Of a DNA stretch of 64,000 nt, positions 40,392 through 52,600 are shown in pieces. The stretch spans positions 5,833,001 to 5,897,000 of the forward strand of contig NC_092523.1 of NCBI RefSeq assembly GCF_037038585.1, in the 5' to 3' direction. Position numbers and translations under genes: made by a program. A model generated the notes under the pieces. It ran no database searches and was not told the DNA's origin. It worked only from the letters and a program-made list of their open reading frames with translations. The DNA comes from Patagioenas fasciata. Lineage: Eukaryota > Chordata > Aves > Columbiformes > Columbidae. Numbering within the stretch: position 1 is the stretch's first letter; the number at the start of each line of letters is the position of its first letter.

Positions 40392-41000
40392 ATGGGCAAA
40401 ACTTCACTGCTGAAGTCAGAAGGAATTGTGATGATGAATGGTGTCAGGGACAGAGCCCTTTTTCTGGTATGTCCCTTTGGCCACTATCTGTCATTGATTT
40501 TTCAGATAGGCAGTGATGAAGTTCCAACAATAAGTCCGAGGGCAATCAAGGAAGACCTTGAGGCCTTGGGACAACTGGTAAAGGGGCCAGGAGCACAAGT
40601 GTTCTCCTCTGTCTTTCCAGTCGCAGAGAATGGTGAGGGAACAAACATGAAGAGCCAGATCAGCACCTGGCTCCAAACCTGGTGTGACCAATGGGTGGCC
40701 AAGAAGGCCAACAGCATCCTGGCTTGTATCAGAAATCACCTGGACAGCAGGACCAGAACAGTGACCCTCCCCCTATACTCAGCAATGGTGAGGCCCCACC
40801 TTGAATCCTGTGTTCGGTTTTGGGCCCCTCACTACAAGAAAGACCTTGAGGTGCTGGAAGGAGTTCAGAGAAGGGCACTGAAGGTGGTGAAGGGACTGGA
40901 GCACAAGTCTGATGGGGAGTGGCTGTGGGACCTGGGTGTGTTTAGCCTGGAGAAAAGGAGGTCTGTAATATCAAGTGTGTTTCTCAAATTGTGTTCCTGA
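40392..41000 (+). pseudogene. Chimeric CR1 open frame (ORF1-ORF2 fusion), 202 codons
   Basis: A single open frame spans the deleted CR1. Residues 1-30 are unassigned. Residues about 31-97 resemble the CR1 ORF1 esterase domain: 'IGSDEV' (residues 39-44) corresponds to the SGNH block III (G-x-N/S-D type), followed by '[20 protein letters not shown]' and 'STWLQTWCD'. Block V (the D-x-x-H motif) would come later in an intact protein and is lost. From residue about 102, '[16 protein letters not shown]' starts the ORF2 C-terminal homology. It continues through '[20 protein letters not shown]' to '[11 protein letters not shown]', then leaves homology about 12 residues before the stop. No RT catalytic motif is present. 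The frame being open through the join is probably luck plus youth. I infer no function. Confidence 0.7.
40475..40964 (+). mobile_element. Internally deleted CR1 LINE (ORF1 esterase joined to ORF2 end)
   Basis: This plus-strand CR1 copy has an unusual structure. Bases from about 40482 to 40690 match the esterase (SGNH-hydrolase-like) part of CR1 ORF1. Bases from about 40690 to 40964 match the region of ORF2 C-terminal to the reverse transcriptase. Landmarks of the second part are 'gtggccaagaaggccaacag' (about 40695), 'gtgaggccccaccttgaatc' (about 40789), 'ttttgggcccctcactacaa' (about 40817) and 'tttagcctggagaaaaggag' (about 40941). The rest of ORF1 and most of ORF2, probably more than 2 kb, are missing between them. 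The 3' UTR and octamer tail are also absent, so this is not an ordinary 5'-truncated copy. The join shows a short shared 'tgtg' that could be junction microhomology. Confidence 0.82.
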
Positions 41001-42261
41001 CTGCTGACACTCTGATTCTAGGACAGGTCTGTTTCACAATTATTTTCAAATTTTTTTTTTTTTATAACATTGTTTTGGCTTAGAAAACAACCATCTTCAG
41101 TATCATTGTTTTTGCAGTTATGACTGGACAATCACAAAGAAAATACTAATCATATTAATGACAGTGCACATCACTGAAATGTTAACCTTCAAACCAATAA
41201 CTCAAATTCAATGGATCATTTTGATAAAGGCTGCTTCTGAATTTGAAATGACCTTTCTCTGTCTGAGAAAAATTGACACTGCCCCATTTAAGTCACAGTT
41301 TGTCAGCCTAGATGGTCACACACAATCAGTCAATGCAATTCAGGCTGGCATCTATGAAGGCAAAAAAAAAAGAAGTCCCACAGGAGTTCAAACAAAAGCA
41401 CACAACATGATCGGGGCAGTGTGGACAAAGACATAACATCTGGAAGGGAAGCATACAGATGAAATGAAGATAACATACAAAAAAAGTCAGAAGTTTGCTC
41501 ATGAAACTTTTGAGGTTTTTAAAAGGTACAGAAATAATATTTCATCCAGTAACTGTTTCGTTGTATCATTAATTTTAACAAGTAACATAATACCTTTCTT
41601 TATCCAGACATCTGTCTCTGTCCAAATTTGAGTCCTGCCTTGAGGCTATGGTTAGTTTGTCCTGTCTTTTAATTACCTTTGCACTGCTTCTGGACTGCCT
41701 AAGAAAAGGTATTCTGTTGAGCTCATAGCATAAGCTTTCACATCAAAAATTGCTCACTGCTAGTCCAAACTTATTTATAGATAAAAAGGAAACCATTTCA
41801 CCCAACCTATGAACAAAAAGAAGAGTACGAGAGCATGCAGCCTATTTTCCTGACTTTTGAAAGAAAAAAAAGAGAGGATGTGCCCATTTGAAATGTCATT
41901 ATAGCATATTTCTTTCAGACTTGACTTTTTTGAAGCACCTCAGCTTTACAGCAACACTGTCAGTGCTGTCACTGTGTTGCTGATGCTCCTCATTTCCCCC
42001 TTTTGACCTGACTGTTTGCCACACTTGCTGGTGACCCCAGGAGATCAGGTTGAGCAGCTCAAACAGGCTGGTTTTTCCATGAAAGGAAAAGTGTTTAGCC
42101 TAGATCCATTTATTTCAAACCCAGCAGCTATCCAGGTGTTCATCTCAGAGTCTGCTGTACTATACAAGAATTTCATTGCATCTCATGGTTGAACTGATAC
42201 CTTGGGGTTTCTGTGCCTGTTCCCAGAAACTGAGCTGAGTGTTACATAGGAGACTGGTTAT

Positions 42262-42353
42262 GGGTGTATTTGTTTGTTTTCTTGGGTTTTTTTGTCTGGT
42301 TGATTTGTTTTGGTGGTTTGTTTGCTTGTTGTCTGAGACTTTTTTTTTTTTTT
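42262..42353. repeat. T/G low-complexity tract
   Basis: GTTT, GGTTT and TTG units with few C or A bases end in a run of about 14 T residues near 42340-42353. Confidence 0.82.
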
Positions 42354-42519
42354 GTGAAAAAAAAGGAGAGAAGTTTCTTTTTAAGAATATAATGTTGTAT
42401 ATTATCATTCTAATTGGATTAGAAACAGACAAACAAAAAATCTTACTCTCTACTAGGATTACACTGGCATCATTAATTGTGGTATATTGCTTCACATTCT
42501 TGGAAGCCTTTCTATTTTG

Positions 42520-42690
42520 GAAAAAAAGAAAACCAAAAAAAACCAAAAAAACCCAAACACAAAGCAAAACAAGCAAACCAAACAAACAAGCTCAAAAAAA
42601 AAAAAAAGCAAGCACAATCAAACAAACAAAAACCTGGAACAAAACAAAACAAACGAACACAAAAAAAAGAAACGTGAACTTTCTTTGGAA
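42520..42690. repeat. A/C low-complexity tract
   Basis: AAAC, AACC and CAAA units with an A14 run near 42594-42607. It has almost no T for 150 bases. Its composition mirrors the T/G tract about 200 bases upstream. Confidence 0.85.
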
Positions 42691-44783
42691 AAGATAGTAC
42701 TTCATCCTGCAGTTCATTTATCCAAATAAATAATTAATTTGAAAGAGAAGGAGGCTTAAGCAATGCCTCAACTTGTTCTGTATCTCACAGACTGTGTTTT
42801 TCTTAGCTTTTCCAGATGTGATCTACCTTATGTGAATTCTATCCACTTCTTACACTTGAAGTTGTACAAAAGATGCCTACAGTATCATGTTTGGCAATAA
42901 CTAGTCATGACGGTTACAGTAAGGTGAAGGTGAAGAGGAAACTACATATCTTAGTATAGTTGGTAAAGTCAACAATTTCTTCTCCAAGCTAGGCGAAAAT
43001 ATCCTTCCACTTAGCAGAGGGAGACTTAGAGCTACGAGTCTACTGTAGTGCAAAGTTCACATAAGAAGGAGACCTTGTTCTAAACAGCTCTCTACACTCC
43101 GAAAGCATATTTAAGCTAAATGATGTACTGGTTTCAGGGAGGAAAACTGATGATAGATAACACAATGTTCTATTAAATGCTGCAGAACATCAATCACTTT
43201 CAGATAATAAACTCCAAAAGAAAAGGGAGGATTAGATTATAGCTTACATTAAATTAGATCAAAGGGGTTATTCTTCGTTTATGCTCTAATAAGATGGAGA
43301 AGTCTCAGGATCTATTTTTTATAAAACTTTCATTAAATCAAAAAACTGCAATTCATCATCTTACATGGAAATATAATTTGCTGCTGAAGCTTTGACCTTT
43401 GCATTCCAACACATTTTGTTCCTATGTTGTGTTCTCATGTGAAATTCACTTGCTCTGCATTAATAAGATCATTGTATAATAAACACAGAACTAATCAGAA
43501 TGTTTGTTGCTGGTTGTGACTTTTGGAGGCCTGTGGTCATCGCAAAAAAATATTTAGATTAAGTTCCAAGTGCTAAGCATTCAAATGATGAATGCTTTGT
43601 GTTGGATTTTGGGTTCTTCTAGAAGTGCAAGTTCTAGCTGTGAAATTTGTATCCAAAATATGAAAACGTTTGACCCCATATTCAAATCCATGATTTCAGC
43701 TCAGTCTGTTTTATGATAATTTACCAGAAAATCAGTTCCTCTGAGAATTCTGATCTTCCAAACTCTGAAATTTAGGGATGATCAGTTATGCATCAGAATT
43801 CTCTCATCTTATTGTGGGAGGTAGCCTGAGCATTCTTTGACTTTAATACTGTAAACTCAAAGAGAAGAAGCAAAAAACAAGCCCATGAACAGCACATTTT
43901 CTCTACTTTTTGAGGAAAAATGAAAGATCTCTTTTGAAACAAACCCCCAGCTTTTTATTTGAGGTTTACACTTACACAGAGTCACACCACAGCCTCAACA
44001 GAGATTATCATCACTTGATTGCTGAAGAGACAAAAATGTCTGAAAGGAAATATATCTTTGTTGGAAGTGAAACAAGTCAGGATATATGCTTCTCTTTACA
44101 TGGTTTTGAAATAATTCTGTGATTTTTTAATGTATCTGGCATAATCTAAAAGGAAGCAAAACATTCGTTTATATCTTACAAACAAGGAGTAGTTACTGTG
44201 GCATGTCTTTATACAGATTCCATGAAGAGGCAAAAAAAACTTATATAACTTCTTATTGCTTAGTGACATTTATTTTAATTAACTTATAGTACCTGTGAGT
44301 CTTTGCTCCCTTTACAGTCAACAGAGAAGAAAAGTTACATCAAAAAAGCCAAGTCATCTCTTATTAAAAAGAGTGTCTTAAAGAGTTGAATACATTCCAA
44401 GAAACTCTTGGGAAACTCAACTTATTTGCCATCAATACTGAGTACGTAATAATCTCTTAAAACACACTGATGCTGATTCTGTTGCTTGGTTCTTCTTCTC
44501 AGCATCCCAGGAGTATTAATCTGAAAGTAGTGCTTCCCAGCTGTCCACACCATCACCTGCAGCATCAGAAACTCAATCCGCTTACGTTCCCTTTAACTTC
44601 AATGGACAAATTTCTGCTGAGGACCCTGTCTGACTTCTCATGTAACCCACATTCTTTTATAGGAGAAACTATTAAAATAAAGGTTGTGTTATGCTATTTA
44701 AAGGGAAAAGCCAGATGCTCATAAAAAAGGAGACGTGAACTGCTGGTTGTATGTAGCAGTAGGGAGCAATTCACTGCAATTGA

Positions 44784-44863
44784 CACACAAAAATGTGTGT
44801 TCTCAGTCTTCACCTGGGAAACGCACACAAAAATGTGTGTTCTCAGTCTTCACCTGGGAAACG
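44784..44863. repeat. Perfect tandem duplication, 2 x 40 bp
   Basis: Bases 44784-44823 and 44824-44863 are identical at all 40 positions and directly adjacent. Each unit begins with a foldback: an ACACA arm and a TGTGT arm flank a short A-rich loop. It matches no known transposon and lies in single-copy DNA. Confidence 0.95.
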
Positions 44864-46892
44864 AGTGATTTGACACACTGTCAGGGGAATTAAGCAACTG
44901 CATACAATGCCCAGGAAGAGATTTTTCTTTTCCTGGGAGCATGTGTGAGTGAAAGCTTGTGGGAGTTGTCCTCCTCTATGCCTATCCTCCGATAGTGTCC
45001 TCATCTATTTCGAAAATTATTCTAAGAGACATCTTGTCAGCATGGCTTGTGAGGAGCAATCCTCAGACCACAGCAAATGGCAGTATGCAAAACCAATGAG
45101 GCATCTAAGATATAACAAATTCTGACCTTGAGGTCCTGGTATCTGAAAAGTTTCTATTGCTAATCTGCTCCTTTTTTGCCACTGTGAGAGTCATCTTTTT
45201 ATCTGCACTCATTAGTACTGAGCCATGACCATAAGCCTCAAAGAAAGAGAACAACCTTTCAGCAGAAGTCATTGGATATTATGATCTACAACACAACAAT
45301 GCCTAAAATTTATATAAAAAACTGTTCAACAGAGTTTGCAGGACTGCAGATACTCTAAAGTCTATCATTTGACATGAGGTCTCAGAGCCTGAAATTCGAT
45401 AATGTATTTAAATACATCAGCTGAATAGATTTTAACTGATCATTCTCAGAATCAAAGAAGCCCCCTACACTGATCATACTACGAACTATTTATATTTTTG
45501 TTCTTCCTCTTCCACTGATGCTGTTACAGTGTGCATCAAGAAATAAAAACTAAAAAATCTTGGAAAAAAATGTGCATTAAAAGGGACTATGACCTCACCT
45601 GCAAGCACAAAAGCAAAAGGAACTTTCATTGAAATACGAATCCCAGATCCTGTTCTCTCAGCTTTTTAAGCAATTTGTATTAAGAAGTCGTTAGCTAGAA
45701 AATAGAAGTAATACAAGAATGAGAATTCCGGTTGCTTTATCTGCAGCTAAATGCTGATATTGCCACACTAGAAATTGGATCTCGATTTTTGCTTTTCTGT
45801 TGAATTCCTGAACCTGAACACAGGGCTATTCAGTGACTATTCCTGTCTTCTCTCCGAATTAGCAGAAGGAATTTCCCATGAAGATTAGCCCCTCAGTTTC
45901 AGATGAAGGTGCTTTAGATCCCTACCACACAAGGGCAGATCAAGGCATCCCAGTCTTAGAGACAATAGTCTTGTCACTAGTTTCTTATAAAAGGAAAGTC
46001 CAGCAGCATTTTTTAAACTCAATTTTGTGTAGTGCAAGTGAATAAGGCATGGTCTAAATATTCCAGCACATTAGGCTTCCTTCGGATGTGCAGGCAAACA
46101 GAAATATGTCTTGTTGCATCACTAACAGAAATTGGAAGGAGAAAGATATTTAGATACCCCATGTAGAAAGAGCAGCAATTTAGGAAGTCAAAGAAACATC
46201 ACCTGAAATGGTAGGTGCTAATGGTCATGTGTAAGTGACCGTGCTGAAGATAAATAAAACAACTGCTTAGTTAATGTGCAACAAATTCAGTGTGTCACAG
46301 TTGTTACAGTAATGAAACTTTAGAGCCTTTTCAGATTGGAGGTTGAGATTTGGAGTCCCCCTTAGGTCCAGAATTTACAAAGCCACTAGGAGCATCACCC
46401 AGGGACCAGACAGTGTGCAAGGTGAAGGAAATGGCAAAATCTTCCAACAGCAGCCACAATTAGCAAGCTAACTCATTAAGAGACATTCTGAACTGGATCA
46501 CAAAGGAAATTAAGGTGAATTATGGTTAAGAGCTCTCTTTGGTTCACCTGTTCTCACCGCAGTGGTTGTGTCAGAGAGCTCATGACTCCACTTAATTATA
46601 AAACAACCTGTTAAGGTCTGAGAGCTTTTCAGAAGAGAAATTCAGATATTCACATCATCTGAATACAGACCTTTCAATCTACAGAGCTGGTTTATTTTCT
46701 TTGAAACATAACTGATTAGAACAAGTTATTTTTGAGGATGTTTATTTCATGTGAGAGAAAACTTCTTCATTATAATATTGGTAAACACAAGAACAGAGGA
46801 CAAGCAATTTGGACACATCTCCAGCTTTTCAGAACTTGTCTAGACAAAATCCTGAACAACCTGATGTATGTTTATGTTTAAACATCCTAAAT

Positions 46893-46917
46893 GAATATAT
46901 ATATACATATATATATG
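46893..46917. repeat. (TA)n microsatellite with central ACATA
   Basis: This is a near-palindromic run of TA units on either side of a central 'tacata'. Confidence 0.8.
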
Positions 46918-48730
46918 ACATTTCAAGTACATCTTGAAACTTTTTTACTTCATAGATACCTGCTACAGTGAATATAAGACACCAGCCTTAGAAGTGAATG
47001 GCACTATAATTTTTTATTAGATGAATCAGAAATATTTTCATGCTGTGGGCAGTGTCAGTTTATAAGAAGTGCTGATTACTATCTGTTATAACAAGGAGCA
47101 TTAACTATGATTAATGAGCTGACTTTGAAAGTCAGATCAACTCCACAATATAATCTTTTCTCCTCCAAGGCAATTTTAAAGGAACTTTTAAATATTTAAA
47201 TAGTTAAGCAGCCTTCTGAGGCTGGTGCTGTCTGAATGTGTTCAGCAATTGCCTTTTGGACTTAAATTGAGAAAATAAGATCTAGTTGTCCAGTTACATT
47301 ATGTGAACAGAAATGTAATATGTATGTTAATGTAATTGCATATTGGAAAAACTCAGTTTGGGTAAAAACAGTCATGATTTTGTTAACTGTATTTGAGCTG
47401 GTCTATATCTGAGGAAATTTTGGGCTGTTGTTCACTATTTACTGGCCAAAAAAAGGGAGAGTATCATTAACTACCTTCCTTTAAAACAGGAATACTGACC
47501 TTGTGATTAAGGCACAGCCAAAGATCAAACAAACCTGGAAGGAACTGCACTGCTCATGAATACAGAAAACGTTGCTGTCCTCCTAGAGCAGGTTAAAATG
47601 TCAGATTCCTTACATACCAGCTGGGACCATAAGGTTTGCTGATCTTGTGTAGTTTAATGTCGAGATGGACTGATAAGAAGGTGTCAATTATAATACCAGT
47701 TTCAAATGTGACTTTTGACACTTTAATGTAGCTCCTCAAAACTATTCAAGCACCAAATTCTCCCTGAGGAATCTGAGTTGAATAGCCACTGTGTTGTACA
47801 GTCACTGGTTTATAGTACATTGCTTTAAACTGTCACTGGATAAAATATGTGAGCTGTTATCATATCAGCGATTAGAACATGATTCTCCTCACCTAAGGTG
47901 TAGTCACCCAGGCAAATACACTTCCGAGTCATCTCACATACAACATTCTCAGGGTAAGATAAGAATCTAACCCACATGTACTGTAGTGTCAGTGAATGTT
48001 CTAATGTTTTAATTACTGAATATAGTAATGCATAGGTGGATATATAGTATATGAAATATATTTTTCTTATGTGTTCTCTCACACAAATAACTTGCCATCG
48101 TCGGTCTCATATTAAGTTAAAAAAATAGTTAAATAATTAGGGCATGGCCCACAGGGTTATCCAGATTTACAAAATATTTGGGTATATACTTCATGTCTGA
48201 AAACATACTGGAGTTTTACTATTAAACAGCAATTAGTGTTTACTCACACGGAGGCAGAGATTTCAGAGTAAAGCCAAGCAACACTGCAGTACTACAGTTA
48301 AGAATCTGGCTGTATCATAAATTTAATATGAAAATTTCTTCCTTGTATTGCCTCCTGACAGGCATTTTATGTATTTTCTGAAGTGCTCTGGAACCTTTGC
48401 GCTTGAAAGGTGCCAAAGAAATGGGAGTGACTGTAGTTACCATTTTACAGTTTCTTACCTCCATTTTGTCAGCTTTGTCAGCCCCTTCTGAAATACCAAG
48501 GCTGGTGAACTCTTGTTCAGCTATTTAATTTTACAAAGGGGAGTTAAACATAAGAAAAGACTATCAAGTCTTTTTGATGTTTAACATACATCAAAGGAAT
48601 AGAAAAACAAGGGTGGCCACAATTGGAAATGTGCAAATCCCTGTGGTTTATTTCCTCAAACTTTTATTTAGTTTTTAAGTGAAAACCAACAAAGATAGCA
48701 AAACACAATACACTGTGTGACTTATGTTGT

Positions 48731-48875
48731 CAGTAAAAGCCAATGGGATTTACATTGCCATGCGAAGAAGGCCATTTACATGTTAAGAAGCCATTTATGA
48801 TACTAATAAAAGTCTACGGGATTTACTTTACAATGTGTGGGAAGCCATTTATGATGTTAAGAGTCAATTTACAAT
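48731..48875. repeat. Diverged tandem duplication, about 2 x 73 bp
   Basis: Two adjacent copies are offset by 73 bases. 'gggatttac' occurs at 48745 and 48818. A 'gaaggccatttac' block near 48767 recurs as 'gaagccatttatg' at 48841. Each copy has 'agtaaaag' or 'aataaaag' at its start. Identity is perhaps 70-75 percent by eye. Within the first copy the 'aagccattta' block is itself repeated about 20 bases apart, so an older inner duplication is likely. Confidence 0.75.
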
Positions 48876-49274
48876 TTCAACAATTGTGTTAGCAGTAAAA
48901 ATGCAAAGCGGGTATATAATTTTGATTATTTTTTTTTTCCCTTTGTATTGTTTATATTTCCCTGGCAGTTATCCATGCCTCAACCACACAGATTTTCTGG
49001 TTTATGCGTTAAATGAAACAGAAGCAGCATAAATTGCTGTTTTCTCTAAGTAAGTTATTCTTAGTGAAAAACTATTTATACAGATGTATTTTGGATACCT
49101 CACATAGTGTAAAGAGGGAGAGATTTCTGACTCTGCTAGGCAACTCTGTCTGGTTGTTTAATTTGGCTACAGCACCAGAGATGTTCCCAGTCTTACTACT
49201 TCCTTTCACCCCTTGGGCATTCAGTAGTCTTGAACCAACAGCAATCTTTGAGTATTTATTCTAACTCTATTTCT

Positions 49275-49299
49275 ATTTTTATTTATTTATTTATTTTTT
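49275..49299. repeat. (ATTT)n microsatellite
   Basis: Four ATTT units bounded by T-rich sequence. Confidence 0.85.
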
Positions 49300-49435
49300 A
49301 ATTCAGGAAGAGAAATTACAGGGACTTGCTGAGTAAATTTTGCTTCAACCTTTATTGGTATACTGGCTCCAGATAAAGAAACATACCATTTCTTACATTG
49401 AACTAAAAGGGCCTACATTGCCATTTCCTTTTATT

Positions 49436-49449
49436 TTTTTTTTTTTTTC
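49436..49449. repeat. T14 homopolymer
   Basis: A run of fourteen T residues in a T-rich setting. Confidence 0.8.
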
Positions 49450-50084
49450 TCAGAAGACACTGTTTAATCAAAAACTCTACTTGCACATGACCATCAAACC
49501 CTGTTAATTCCCAAAACTCACTGTGTAATCAGAATAGTATTTTCACATGACTAAGATGCCACCTATTGGTTCTTACTGTGGTACCAACTGCAACTCGTTT
49601 TCTGTTGGATTAATCTGATCAACTGTGTGAGAAGCATTTATTTGCCTAAGAAATAATATTTGTGGCTGGTTTAGATGACCTGAGTTTTCTGAAACATCTG
49701 TATAGGGCTCATAGAGATGACATAGTACATAAAGGAGACCTGTGTCCTCCTGAAGCACCAGCTGGTGGTTAGGCAAGTTGTTTCCAGGACACGGCATATG
49801 GCATTTGAAATCTGTGTATGAGCAACAGACCCAGGTTGAAGATCTTTGAAAAAAAAAAAAGGGAATTTTCGGCCCTATCTTAAATGTAGACCTCTAGATG
49901 GAAATGTCAACATTAAGATATGTTCAAATGGAAAATGAATCACAACTTGCACGCTCTATTTTTCCTATCATAAAGTTCAGTTTAGTGTTTTTCATTCTAA
50001 TTCATTCCGGTTTTCAAGGATTTAGGAGAATGGTTTGTTACTGTTATCTGTGTAAAACTGTGGTGGTACCACATAGAGATAAAC

Positions 50085-50240
50085 AAGTTTCCATGGAGTT
50101 TCCTTCCCTGGAGATATTCAAAACCCACCTGGACACAATCCTATGCAGAGCCTGCTCTATCTGCACCTGCTTTAGGAGGTGGGTTGGACTAGATGATCTC
50201 CAGAGATCCTTCCAGCCCCAACCATTCTGTGATTCTGTGA
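50085..50240 (+). mobile_element. CR1 LINE, 3' end with octamer tail
   Basis: A plus-strand CR1 3' end of about 155 bp. 'gtttccttccctggagatat' (about 50098) and 'tcaaaacccacctggacac' (about 50118) encode the ORF2 C-terminal 'FPSLEIFKTHLDTIL' in one open frame. Then come 'tttaggaggtgggttggact' (about 50171), 'agatgatctccagagatcct' (about 50191) and 'ccaaccattctgtgattctg' (about 50219), the last being the 3' octamer repeat. This is the common avian CR1 3' end, 5'-truncated and relatively well preserved. The 'gatctccagagatccttccag' segment suggests a different subfamily from the copy at 26.9 kb. Confidence 0.94.
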
Positions 50241-51231
50241 AAAGAAAAACAAATTAGCTACAGACACCTGGTCAAATTAGAGAAATTGCTATCACAGCTA
50301 AACTAAATTAAAAAAATCCAACCAATCAATCAACCAACAAAATCCCACCCAAACCCCCCCACATATTGGCAGGTCAGGAAAAGTTCAGAGAGCAAACCTG
50401 ACAAGCATCAGTTCTGAGGCTTGAAAACACAATAGAAAGCTTATGGCAATGGCAAAAGGGTTACAAGGATAATAACTGTTAATCACACTCAAGAAAGATA
50501 GTGTTAGTGAAATGGGACTATTGCTAGAATTGTTAAAATTAATCCTGTTTTTATTAGAGCATTACTGACTTTTCGAGCTTTTTATAAGTTTTCAGACAAT
50601 ATTGCAACCTTGTTTGCTGTTCGTACTTGGAAACAGAGTAGCACTTGTTTATAATTTTTATTTCTTATTTTGCTAAATGTGTTATTTCAGCTAAAGGCAC
50701 ATCAGTAATTTTCTGAATGCTGTCATGAAGGACAAGTCTGAAATCTTAAGTACACTGAGTTGTGAACAGAAATATATGTTTACACTTCCCCTGAAATATA
50801 GATTTTAATCTTGGTTAAACATTCTTTCCTCTACTCTTTGTAACCAACTTTCCAAAGCTATTGAAGGAGAAAGAACAGCAGTTTCTGCAATGGCCAAGTT
50901 TAAAGACTCTAAGAATTAATTAAGATTTTTAGAGTCCACCATGAGGTCTGGAAGACTATAAAAAGGTAAGGATTTTTGGATTTATTTGAAACTGACTCTC
51001 AAATGCATTGTAACTCAATAGGTAATATAATACATTGAGTAAAACACTTAAAACTTGGAAATTTTTAAAACATAGATTTTTCTGCCATAAGAACACCAGT
51101 TTGTTATGCTTGAAGCAGACTACATATTCATGAAGTTAAGATGTTCTCAGGACCAACTCATAAGGGCAGGAAGTTAAAAAAACAGAAACTAAAGATTATG
51201 AAATATGCAGATGGATGGAAGGCACATTTTT

Positions 51232-51247
51232 AAAAAAAAAAAAAAAA
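51232..51247. repeat. A16 homopolymer
   Basis: A run of sixteen A residues with no retrogene body. Confidence 0.8.
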
Positions 51248-52600
51248 CACAAAGGTGGTGAAATACTTTGAAATAAATTGGCAAAAAGTAATATGTACAT
51301 ACCTGAACTTATCTGCTGGGTCTTCAAGGCCAGTTAGGGAGAAATTGCTATTGTCAAGCCCATTCTGAGTCTAATAATCACTACTCTTTCCCTGTGCTCC
51401 CATTCTCAATTATATAATGTGTGTCATATCCCATCCTGTTCACTTCAGCAGGAAAATAGCAAGCCATCAGTTAAGCAAAAGAAACCCCACGGCAACAGCA
51501 GAGAGAGTAGCACTCCAGTTCAGATGACAACATGACTGGGGTTCTGAAATGTGTTGGCAAAATAAATCCAGAAGTCCTGGCAGCTGGCCACTGCTCAGAT
51601 TTGTATTTTTTTATTACCAATTTTAGCAGAATAATGTAGCTGTACTGAAATTTCAACCCCTAGTAGCTCTTCAATTAAATAGCCAATTCAGTGGCATATT
51701 GAATTTACAAACAAAATTGACAAATCATTTTTGGAAAGTGCATTTTTCCTTATGCCATGAAAGTCACCTGTAGAGAGCTTCATGGCTACATGTCTGTACT
51801 AGAAAATAGTCAGAAACTGAGTGAACACACCATCAAGCCCCAGTTAATAAGTTCTGCCTCTAGATAGCAGTTACGAGTACAATCAATCCATGCCGGTGGG
51901 GCTAACATCTAGCTTGGAAGGTTCCTAATCTATCATATCCAAGGATGGAGAGGATGTTTAGCAGTCTGCAGCACATTCTTCTCCCTGAGGTCCACTTGGT
52001 ACAACACCACTGATTTCTAAACAGCTGAACTTTCCTATTTACCCCAAAACAGGGTGGTGATGGAAAAACTGCCCTGTGAAAACATTTCCTACCCTCTGGG
52101 ATGTGCCTGGAACTTGTGGTGCTACACCAGCAAGCACTGAAACCACATAAGCGAAAAACGGCAAAGGCTGACCACTTGTGGGTGACTGCAAGAGTTGCAA
52201 GGCCCTGTTGTGGCATTGGTTCATTGATCAGTGTAGACATAGTCCATAGACCAAGACATGCGTAGCAAGCATTGGCAAAGACGAAAATGAAATTTAAAAC
52301 ATCAATAACATTCTGTAGAAATTGCTGTGAGGACCTGTGGAATTTAATTCAGAATAATTTCTTCTTCGTATCTTTGAGAAGTTAATCAATCTGCAGATGT
52401 CCTCTCTGAAAGGATTCCGCTTTATGCCTATAACCTTTCTATGGATAAATCTATTTGTAGCTTTAGACAGAGGAGGCGGTTACCTCTAACTGTAGACCAT
52501 CAGAGACAACAATGTGGCCATGGCCTCCTTCCTGCTTTGCCTATGCCACTGGCTACTTCTGCCACTCCAGACAGGAGCACATAGTAATGGCTATTACTGG

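Larger units (their letters stand above)
41001..50089. other. Gene-free stretch with several local repeats
   Basis: About 9 kb without a recognisable gene. It holds the opposed T/G and A/C tracts (42262-42353 and 42520-42690), the 40-bp perfect tandem duplication (44784-44863), a TA microsatellite (46893-46917), a diverged 73-bp tandem duplication (48731-48875), an (ATTT)n run (49275-49299) and a T14 run (49436-49449). Frames at 42160-42697 on both strands are artefacts of the low-complexity tracts. Confidence 0.5.

Noticed and set aside
42160..42729. Open frames of 141, 152, 66 and 80 codons on both strands
   Set aside because: They are produced by the T/G and A/C low-complexity tracts (K/Q/N-rich or F/V-rich composition) and have no domain.
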